A stretch of 39,568 nucleotides of DNA. It comes from CAZOWL01 sp964583605. Lineage in GTDB: Bacteria > Pseudomonadota > Gammaproteobacteria > Chromatiales > Chromatiaceae. Shown here in pieces: positions 33,690-39,568 of the stretch. Location: the NCBI GenBank assembly GCA_964583605.1, contig CAZOWL010000035.1, positions 1-39,568 of the forward strand, given 5' to 3'. The notes under the pieces are model-generated. The model made no database searches and was not told where the DNA came from. It worked only from the letters and a program-made list of their open reading frames with translations. The translations under genes and the position numbers were made by a program. The first letter of the stretch is position 1; every line of letters begins with the position of its first letter.

Positions 33690-34004
33690 GGCGTTGATTC
33701 GGACGTTGGTATCCGCAGGACTGGCGTCGCAGGCGAAACGGCTCGTCGTGGGTCGGCTGCGCCGAATTGCGCGCTGCGCGCACCTTCGAAAGGGCTACTG
33801 TAAACGCGATCTGATCGCTGCGCGATGGGCCGCTCCCCGGAGCGCGACAGTGAGCGGCCGAGAGCTGTTTCAACCGGTTGACGTTGGTCACTCCCGCGAG
33901 GATAATCCCTGCCCCTACTGGGCACGCCCCAGACGTTCAATCAGTCCGCAGGCATGCGCGACTGGATAGAGCCTCCAGGGATGGAGCAACATCACACACC
34001 ACAA
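33690..34004. other. intergenic stretch without a supported gene
   Basis: The 315 bases between the MFS start and the tRNA gene must hold the MFS promoter (minus strand) and the tRNA promoter (plus strand), but I see no clear -35/-10 pair, riboswitch or gene. Confidence 0.4.
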
Positions 34005-34081
34005 GCGCCCGTAGCTCAGCTGGATAGAGTACCTGGCTACGAACCAGGTGGTCGGGAGTTCGAATCTCTCCGGGCGCGCCA
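34005..34081 (+). tRNA. tRNA-Arg (ACG)
   Basis: A full cloverleaf: acceptor GCGCCCG/CGGGCGC, D-arm GCTCAGCTGGATAGAGT, anticodon stem CCTGG/CCAGG with loop CTACGAA, so anticodon ACG at 34039-34041 (A34 normally edited to inosine), T-loop GTTCGAATC, discriminator G and encoded CCA. Total 77 bases. It borders the restriction/toxin region to its right; tRNA-Arg genes are frequent integration sites. Confidence 0.98.
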
Positions 34082-34091
34082 ATAAAACAAT

Positions 34092-34122
34092 GGCTTAGGC
34101 GATTCGTCCCTAGGCCGTTTTT
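34092..34122 (+). terminator. rho-independent terminator of tRNA-Arg
   Basis: GGCTTAGG (34092-34099) pairs with CCTAGGCC (34109-34116), one G-T wobble, loop of 9 bases, followed by GTTTTT. It sits 10 bases after the tRNA CCA end. Confidence 0.85.
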
Positions 34123-34126
34123 CGTT

Positions 34127-34186
34127 GTGCCACAGTTTTGCCACAGTTGGGCGTCAAAGTTGTGGCACGCGAGCGCTTGCCACAGT
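34127..34186. repeat. GCCACAGT direct repeats and inverted arms next to the tRNA
   Basis: GCCACAGT occurs at 34129-34136, 34140-34147 and 34179-34186, and GTGCCACA (34127-34134) is an exact inverted copy of TGTGGCAC (34161-34168). Closely spaced repeats just beyond a tRNA 3' end recall integrase or excisionase binding sites at an attachment site. No integrase gene is present in the window; the reading is inference. Confidence 0.45.
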
Positions 34187-34270
34187 GCAGGGTCAGGCGC
34201 GCGAGATGACGAACGGGCGCCGGGTGACAGCCCCGCCTACATGCCAGGCATCGAGGGTCGCGAGCGGGTG

Positions 34271-34639
34271 CTAGGCTTTGGTGCCGCCCATCTTGGCGGC
34301 TTTGGCTGTTGATGCCTTCTTAGCCTGCGCCTTGGGGTTGTTGCGCTTGGGCGCGGGCGCGGGTTCGGGCGCGATCGGCTGCTCCTGAGAAGGTTGTCCC
34401 TCAAGTTGAGGGTCGACCTTCTCGACAGGCATTCGCGTCTCGCCTTTCGGCGCATACGGAACACCTGCTATCGCCTCGCTTCTCGCCCGGTTCGCCTCGT
34501 CACGGATGCGTTGCTGCTCGGCTTGCCAGTGCTGCGCCCGCGCGGGGCAGTTGCCAATAGGCGGGCGCACGGTGTAAGTGCCTGTTTTGAATCCAGAACG
34601 CAGTTCTGCGTTCAGCGCGGCGGGCCTCGGTCGCTTCAT
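34271..34639 (-). CDS. hypothetical protein, basic alanine/proline-rich tail
   Basis: 122 residues with a more ordered N-terminal half (NCPARAQHWQAEQQRIRDEA, a probable short helix) and a low-complexity Pro/Ala/Lys tail (APAPKRNNPKAQAKKAST). No known domain. The ribosome site is weak. It lies inside the putative island next to the tRNA, and may be an accessory or mobile-element gene, or not a gene at all. Confidence 0.35.
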   Translation of the reverse strand: MKRPRPAALNAELRSGFKTGTYTVRPPIGNCPARAQHWQAEQQRIRDEANRARSEAIAGVPYAPKGETRMPVEKVDPQLEGQPSQEQPIAPEPAPAPKRNNPKAQAKKASTAKAAKMGGTKA

Positions 34640-35128
34640 CGTCGCGGACTATCGGGCATGGCTTGCGTGCAATGTCATTCGCCTAACGTACTCGCAGCGT
34701 GATCGGTGGCTTTCGTGGTGGCGCTGGGCGGGCTCACAGTAGCCGAGGGGCGCAAGTTCGGCGTCGCCCAGGTTGTCGAAATCAGGGACACACTACTCGA
34801 ACGTCTTATGGTCTCGTCGCCCATTGCTGTTGCGTCACGGCAATCCCCTTGCCGGCCGTCGATCCAACTTAGCGATAACCCTCCGCCCTCTGTCCGACGC
34901 GCGTACGGACCGTGACTCGCGGGGATTGAGGCTTGGTGGGACAGCCGGTCCTCCATTGAAGCTTCAGCAGTTTCCTTGTCTCAGGTTGCAGGACTGGCCG
35001 CGACGATCGAAACTGCGCTAGGGTTCGCAGGAGGCGTCTGTGTTTCTGCCGGAGGCCAAGGTGGATCGGCGGGGGCGGAGCACACGACAGCGTTCGGCGA
35101 CCAGGCCCCTTGATGGAATCGAGAGATC
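34640..35128. other. intergenic stretch before the restriction gene
   Basis: About 490 bases without a convincing gene on either strand. Short frames exist but lack ribosome sites and recognisable sequence. The restriction gene promoter should lie near the right end. Confidence 0.4.
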
Positions 35129-38100
35129 ATGGACAACCCCTTTTTCGATCGGCCGATCCTGAATTCTCCCTACGCGTACCCGGCTCGGCACTGGGAGCTG
35201 GACGAGCAGGGACAGCCAACCCAAGAGATCATCGAGGCGCGACGTCGCGCCGATTTCATCACCCCCATCCCCGAGCCCAAGAAGCGGAAGGGCGCTAAAC
35301 AGCAATGCGACCTGTTGTTCAACGAGGGTCTCGACCTCAGCACCGACGGCCAGCGGTATGACCACACGGCCATCGTCAACGCTGTGCGGACGGAGGTCGA
35401 CAAGTGGCGACAGATCCCCGCGCATCTCGCGCGCGTCACACCTGAGACCGCCCGTCTCCTTGCGCACTGGCGTCATCATCGCTTCGCCGGCATTCGCCCA
35501 TTCTTCTGTCAGATCGAGGCCGTCGAGACCGCGATCTGGCTGACCGAGGTCGCCCCGCAGATCGGCAAGTCCGGTCGGCGCTTCCTCGACCACCTGGAGC
35601 GCGCCAACCGCGACGCCAACCCCGAGCTGTTTCGCCTCGCCCTGAAGCTCGCGACCGGCGCCGGCAAGACGACCGTCATGGCCATGCTGATCGCCTGGCA
35701 GACCCTCAACGCCGTGCGACGGCCGGCCAGTCAGAAGTTCACGCGCGGCTTCCTCATCGTCGCGCCCGGCCTGACCATCAAGGACCGGCTGCGGGTCCTG
35801 CAGCCCAACGACCCCGACAGCTACTACGCGAGCCGTGAGCTGGTTCCCGGCGACATGCTCGCGGATCTCGAGCGCGCCAAGATCGTCATCACCAACTACC
35901 ACGCCTTCAAGCGCCGTGAGCGCCTGGAGCTGTCCAAAGGCAATCGCCGCCTGCTCCAGGGTCGCACCGGCACCGCGCTGGACACCGTCGAGACCGAGGG
36001 TCAGATGCTCCAGCGGGTCATGCCGGAGCTGATGGGGATGAAGGGCATCCTCGCCATCAACGACGAGGCGCACCATTGCTACCGCGAGAAGCCGGCCGAT
36101 CCCGAGGAGGTCAACCTCAAGGGCGACGATCGCAAGGAGGCCGAGCAGAACAATGAGGCCGCGCGCCTCTGGATCTCGGGACTTGAGGCCGTCAACCGCC
36201 ATCTGGGGCTCACCCGCGTGATCGACCTCTCGGCCACGCCCTTCTTCCTGCGCGGCTCGGGCTATGTCGAGGGGACCCTCTTCCCCTGGACCCTGAGCGA
36301 CTTCTCGCTGATGGACGCCATCGAGTGCGGCATCGTCAAGCTCCCGCGCGTGCCCATCTCGGACAACATCCCCGGCGGCGAGATGCCCATGTTCCGCAAC
36401 CTCTGGGAGCACATCCGCGCCAAGATGCCCAAGAAGGGCCGCGGCAAGGCGGCCAGCCTGAACCCGCTCGATCTGCCCCCGCAGCTTCAGACCGCGCTCG
36501 ATGCCCTGTATGGCCACTACCAGCAAACGTTTGATCTCTGGTCCAAGGCCGGCATCTCCGTCCCACCCTGCTTCATCGTCGTCTGCAACAACACGTCGAC
36601 CTCCAAGCTCGTCTACGACTTCATCTCGGGGTTCACGAAGCAGAATAACGATGGCAGCGAGGATTTCGTTGCCGGCCGCTTGGAGCTGTTCCGCAATCAC
36701 GACGAACATGGCAACCCGCTCCCACGCCCACGCACCCTGCTGATCGACAGCGAGCAGCTCGAGTCCGGAGAGGGGCTCGACACCAAGTTCCGCGACATCG
36801 CAGGCCCCGAGATCGAGCAGTTCCGCCGCGAGATCTTCGAGCGCGGCGGGCGCCTGGCCGACGAGCTGCGTGCTGGGAAGACCTTGGACGACGCGGCCCT
36901 GCTGCGCGAGGTCATGAACACCGTCGGCAAGTCTGGTCGGCTCGGCGATTCCATCCGCTGCGTGGTCTCCGTCTCCATGCTCACCGAGGGCTGGGACGCC
37001 AACACCGTGACCCATGTGCTCGGCGTGCGCGCCTTCGGCACCCAGCTCCTCTGCGAGCAGGTCATCGGCCGCGCCCTGCGGCGCCAGTCCTACGATCTGA
37101 ACGAGGACGGGCTCTTCAACGTCGAGTATGCCGACGTGCTCGGCATCCCCTTCGATTTCACGGCCGCCCCCGTCATCGCCAAGCCCCAGCCGCCGCGCGA
37201 GACCATTCAAGTCAGGGCCATGCGCCCGGAGCGCGATCATCTGGAGATTCGTTTCCCGCGCGTCCAGGGCTACCGCGCCGAGCTGCCCGAGGACCGGCTG
37301 ACGGCGGACTTCAATGACGACTCCGTCATGGAGCTGACCCCGGAGCGGGTCGGGGCGACCGAGACGCGCAACGCCGGCATCATCGGCGCCCCGATCGACC
37401 TCAACCTGGTCCACACCGGCGACGTTCGCCCGTCCCAGGTCCTCTACGAGCTGACCTCCCACCTGCTGATGACGCGCTGGCGCGACGGCGACGACCAGCC
37501 CCAGATGCACCTCTTCGGCCAGCTCAAGCGCCTCACCCAGCAGTGGCTGAAGACGTGCTTGGTCTGCAAGGGCGGCACCTACCCCGCCCAGCTCAAGTAC
37601 AAGACCCTGGCGGACATGGCCAGCGAGCGCATCACCGCCGCCATCACCCGCTCACTGGTCGGCAAGCGTCCGATCAAGGCCGTGCTCGATCCCTACAACC
37701 CGACCGGCTCGACCATCCACGTCAACTTCACGACCTCCAAGACGGAGCGCTGGGAGACCGCCGCCGAGCGCTGCCACCTCAACTGGGTCATCCTCGACAG
37801 CGACTGGGAGGGCGAATTCTGCCGCGTCGCCGAGCAGCACGCGCGGGTCATCGCCTACGTGAAGAATCACAACCTCGGACTGACCGTGCCCTACCGCTAC
37901 GGCTCCGAGACCCGGACCTATCTCCCGGACTTCATCGTCCTCGTCGACGACGGGCATGGCCCCGAGGACCCGCTCCATCTCGTCGTCGAGATCAAGGGCT
38001 ACCGCGGCGAGGACGCCAAGGAGAAGAAGTCGACGATGGACACCTACTGGGTGCCGGGCGTCAACAACCTCGGCAGCCACGGACGCTGGGCCTTCGCCGA

Positions 38101-38218
38101 GTTCACCGATGTGTTCCAGATGCAGGCCGACTTTGCGGAGAAGGTCGCAGAGGCCTTCGAGGCGATGATCGTGAGCTTCGTTGAAGTACCGCTGGAGAGG
38201 GCCGCGGCGGGCGCATGA
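35129..38218 (+). CDS. restriction endonuclease: superfamily 2 helicase with C-terminal nuclease motif
   Basis: Large DNA-cleaving helicase, 1029 residues, of the type paired with a DNA methyltransferase (type III-like, the BPTD_3080 group of annotators). Visible motifs: Walker A ATGAGKTTV (Lys180), DEAH-box variant NDEAHH (312-315), SAT motif DLSATPF, motif V/VI segments SVSMLTEGWD and EQVIGRALRRQ, and near the C terminus a PD-(D/E)xK nuclease site, LPDFIVL with Asp934 and VVEIKGY with Glu954 and Lys956. Both ATPase and nuclease residues are intact, so it should be active. GAGAG lies before the ATG. The partner methylase probably begins at 39476; two toxin-antitoxin loci lie between them, which is unusual. 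Confidence 0.92.
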   Translation: MDNPFFDRPILNSPYAYPARHWELDEQGQPTQEIIEARRRADFITPIPEPKKRKGAKQQCDLLFNEGLDLSTDGQRYDHTAIVNAVRTEVDKWRQIPAHLARVTPETARLLAHWRHHRFAGIRPFFCQIEAVETAIWLTEVAPQIGKSGRRFLDHLERANRDANPELFRLALKLATGAGKTTVMAMLIAWQTLNAVRRPASQKFTRGFLIVAPGLTIKDRLRVLQPNDPDSYYASRELVPGDMLADLERAKIVITNYHAFKRRERLELSKGNRRLLQGRTGTALDTVETEGQMLQRVMPELMGMKGILAINDEAHHCYREKPADPEEVNLKGDDRKEAEQNNEAARLWISGLEAVNRHLGLTRVIDLSATPFFLRGSGYVEGTLFPWTLSDFSLMDAIECGIVKLPRVPISDNIPGGEMPMFRNLWEHIRAKMPKKGRGKAASLNPLDLPPQLQTALDALYGHYQQTFDLWSKAGISVPPCFIVVCNNTSTSKLVYDFISGFTKQNNDGSEDFVAGRLELFRNHDEHGNPLPRPRTLLIDSEQLESGEGLDTKFRDIAGPEIEQFRREIFERGGRLADELRAGKTLDDAALLREVMNTVGKSGRLGDSIRCVVSVSMLTEGWDANTVTHVLGVRAFGTQLLCEQVIGRALRRQSYDLNEDGLFNVEYADVLGIPFDFTAAPVIAKPQPPRETIQVRAMRPERDHLEIRFPRVQGYRAELPEDRLTADFNDDSVMELTPERVGATETRNAGIIGAPIDLNLVHTGDVRPSQVLYELTSHLLMTRWRDGDDQPQMHLFGQLKRLTQQWLKTCLVCKGGTYPAQLKYKTLADMASERITAAITRSLVGKRPIKAVLDPYNPTGSTIHVNFTTSKTERWETAAERCHLNWVILDSDWEGEFCRVAEQHARVIAYVKNHNLGLTVPYRYGSETRTYLPDFIVLVDDGHGPEDPLHLVVEIKGYRGEDAKEKKSTMDTYWVPGVNNLGSHGRWAFAEFTDVFQMQADFAEKVAEAFEAMIVSFVEVPLERAAAGA

Positions 38219-38385
38219 CGGCATGACTGCGCGCAAGGAACCTCATGCGGCATGAGCTGAGTGAGGCGGAACACCCCTGACGCACCGCGATCAGCCCGCC
38301 AGGGCACCGGCAAGCCCCCATGTCAAGCATCAACTATGGCACCATCAGATGCTCGATATGGTCGCCACGCAGGACGAGACAGTCG

Positions 38386-38583
38386 ATGCGCACAACAGTC
38401 AATCTCGATGAGGCCTTTTTGCGTCAAGCGCAGCTCCTGAGCGGTCTGACCGAGCGGAACGCCCTGATTCGCGAAGGCTTGAAGGCGTTGATCGAACGTG
38501 AGAGCGCTCGCAGGCTGGCGCGCTTGGGCGGCACAGAGCCGCAGTCGGAGCCGATCCCGCGCCACCGTTCCGAAGCGGACTGA
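38386..38583 (+). CDS. vapB: VapB-type antitoxin, orphan
   Basis: 65-residue ribbon-helix-helix style antitoxin: MRTTVNLDEAFLRQAQLLSG, then TERNALIREGLKALIERESA and a RRLARLGG tail, all characteristic of the VapB family that neutralises PIN-domain toxins. The ATG at 38386 is chosen over a longer upstream frame because the family starts there. The cognate toxin should follow directly, but after the stop only about 25 bases remain before repeat copy E; no PIN sequence is seen. The toxin has probably been lost. Confidence 0.85.
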   Translation: MRTTVNLDEAFLRQAQLLSGLTERNALIREGLKALIERESARRLARLGGTEPQSEPIPRHRSEAD

Positions 38584-38608
38584 TGACGACCGGAGCGCCC
38601 GAATCGCT

Positions 38609-38734
38609 TTACTATGAAGTTCGCGCAGCACATTCGCTCCCTCGCCCTCTGGGAGAGGGTTGGGGTGAGGGAACGATCAGGGGCGAGACGACATTTCATT
38701 GTCCGAGGTGGCTCGGCTCGCCCCATGATCGTTA
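38609..38734 (+). repeat. 126-bp interspersed repeat, copy E
   Basis: Starts TTACTATGAAGTTCGCGC and ends CATGATCGTTA. It lies between the orphan VapB gene and the second antitoxin gene, ending 22 bases before the latter's start codon, where a VapC toxin would be expected. Confidence 0.88.
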
Positions 38735-38756
38735 GTGACACTGGAGAACCGCATCG

Positions 38757-38978
38757 ATGAAGACCATCACACTCAAGGTTGATGACCGCCTGTTGGATGC
38801 CGCCCAAGCGCGAGCACAGGCCGAGCATTCATCGCTCGACGAGCAGTTCCGGTTATGGCTTGAAGACTATGTTCAGCATCGCCAGCAGATGGATCGCTAC
38901 GATCGGCTCATGACAGAGCTGCATGGAAAGGTGCGGATTGGCCGCAAGCTATCGCGGGATGAGCTGAATGAGCGCTGA
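38757..38978 (+). CDS. antitoxin of a PIN-domain toxin pair
   Basis: 73-residue small protein: MKTITLKVDDRLLDAAQARA followed by an amphipathic helix with HSSLDEQFRLWLEDYVQH, the ribbon-helix-helix pattern of DNA-binding antitoxins, and a charged C-terminal part (RIGRKLSRDELNER) that would wrap the toxin. GGAG lies 10 bases upstream. It overlaps the PIN toxin gene by 11 bases, the usual coupled arrangement, and probably represses its own promoter. That promoter may lie in or beyond repeat copy E. Confidence 0.88.
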   Translation: MKTITLKVDDRLLDAAQARAQAEHSSLDEQFRLWLEDYVQHRQQMDRYDRLMTELHGKVRIGRKLSRDELNER

Positions 38979-39393
38979 AGTGTTCATCGATACGAACGTC
39001 TTCCTGTATCACCTCGATGACTCCGACCCTCACAAGCATGCCATCGCGGCGCGCCTGATCCGAGACGCGCTTGACACCGGAAACGCTTGCACCAGCTATC
39101 AGGTCGTTCAGGAATGTTTGAACGCTGGACTGCGCAAGGCACACATTCCGCTTGACGCCGATTTGGCGACGGCCTATTTGAACACCGTGTTGGTGCCGTT
39201 GTGGCGAATCATGCCGAGCCAGCATGGCTACGAGCATGCCATCGCTATTCAGGCACGCTGGCGCTACGGCTTCTACGATTGCCTGATCATCGCCTCCGCG
39301 CTCGAAGCTGGCTGCAATCGCCTGCTGACTGAGGATCTTCAAGACGGGCAGCGGATCGAGACCCTCGTCATCGAGAATCCGTTCGTCTCGTAA
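38968..39393 (+). CDS. vapC: PIN-domain toxin (VapC-like ribonuclease)
   Basis: Endoribonuclease toxin of 141 residues. The acidic metal-binding residues of the PIN fold are in place: Asp8 (FIDTNVFLY), Glu49 (VVQECLN), Asp104 (FYDCLIIA) and Asp123/Asp126 near LLTEDLQDG. VapC family members cut tRNA or rRNA and stop growth when the antitoxin is lost. It is translated together with the preceding antitoxin (11-base overlap). The TA locus may stabilise the island next to the restriction genes. Confidence 0.92.
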   Translation: MSAEVFIDTNVFLYHLDDSDPHKHAIAARLIRDALDTGNACTSYQVVQECLNAGLRKAHIPLDADLATAYLNTVLVPLWRIMPSQHGYEHAIAIQARWRYGFYDCLIIASALEAGCNRLLTEDLQDGQRIETLVIENPFVS

Positions 39394-39475
39394 CTTCGGG
39401 GCTCTGGCCGCCGAGCTCAGTATCCTTCAGGGAATGAGAGCAACCTCTGGAACACGCACTAGACACCGCATCCCC

Positions 39476-39568
39476 ATGGCCAAGTCGAAATCCTCCAAGC
39501 CAAGCAAGCTGACCGTCGAGGCCTTCAAGCACGAGGAGGCGACGCGCACCAACATCCCGACCGCCGAG
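39476..39568 (+). CDS. probable DNA methyltransferase, N-terminal fragment (cut by window end)
   Basis: Thirty-one codons from an ATG to the window edge: a basic, Lys/Ser-rich start (MAKSKSSKPSKLTVEAF) followed by ATRTNIPTAE. The RxNIPTAE pattern at about residue 24-31 is typical of site-specific adenine methyltransferases paired with helicase/nuclease restriction proteins like the one at 35129-38218, as I recall them. No catalytic motif is within the window, so the call rests on the N terminus and the neighbourhood. There is no strong ribosome site. Confidence 0.6.
   Translation, partial: MAKSKSSKPSKLTVEAFKHEEATRTNIPTAE

Noticed and set aside
34675..34956. 93-codon minus-strand frame in the tRNA-proximal gap
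   Set aside because: No ribosome site, Ser/Thr-rich translation without family features, and no partner genes.
35018..37510. 830-codon open frame on the minus strand opposite the restriction gene
   Set aside because: It lies antisense to a gene with intact helicase and nuclease motifs; its translation is Val/Leu/Gly/Asp-rich low-complexity, as expected from the complementary frame of GC-rich DNA.
1..39568. CRISPR array
   Set aside because: No regularly spaced short direct repeats were seen; the five 126-bp repeats are dispersed and too long, and the 14-bp tandem repeat has only two units without spacers.

Overview
The window looks like a chromosome segment of a GC-rich, autotrophic gammaproteobacterium, most likely a purple sulfur bacterium (Chromatiaceae). 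The case rests on a complete alpha-carboxysome locus with form IA RuBisCO, a separate RuBisCO-like protein, a carotenoid oxygenase, cobalamin-biosynthesis genes and several small membrane or heme proteins. This assignment is inference; there is no rRNA in the window.

Region 1 (1-568) holds a group II intron-like domain V remnant, one copy of a ~126-bp interspersed repeat and a strong hairpin. Region 2 (569-12411) is the carbon-fixation block. gpmI (phosphoglycerate mutase) is divergent from the carboxysome operon cbbL-cbbS-csoS2-csoSCA-csoS4A-csoS4B-csoS1-csoS1-bacterioferritin-like-acRAF-small proline/arginine-rich protein, followed by a co-oriented LysR regulator (probably cbbR). RuBisCO and carbonic anhydrase would be packaged by CsoS2 inside a CsoS1/CsoS4 shell, acRAF would assist RuBisCO folding, and GpmI would pass 3-phosphoglycerate towards pyruvate. 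The last small protein has features of the carboxysome-positioning factor McdB, but no McdA ATPase is visible.

Region 3 (12505-22994) is mixed: an OsmC-family protein, a multi-PAS hybrid histidine kinase that looks like a CheB/CheR-PAS protein without its front half, an ankyrin lipoprotein operon, a decayed creA remnant, an FAD oxidoreductase, a DUF3365 heme protein and integral membrane proteins. Three full copies of the 126-bp repeat lie here. Region 4 (23050-33689) carries a form IV RuBisCO-like protein, a cytochrome b561, a carotenoid oxygenase, and a minus-strand run MFS transporter - YdcF-like - cobQ - tcuA-like - tcuB-like. The last three probably form a cobalamin module in which the TcuA/TcuB pair does the job of the fused CobZ enzyme.

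Region 5 (34005-39568) starts with a tRNA-Arg(ACG) and its terminator, then short direct repeats, and a defence-type island: a large helicase/nuclease restriction protein, an orphan VapB antitoxin, a VapBC-type pair and the first codons of what is probably the partner DNA methyltransferase, cut off by the window end.
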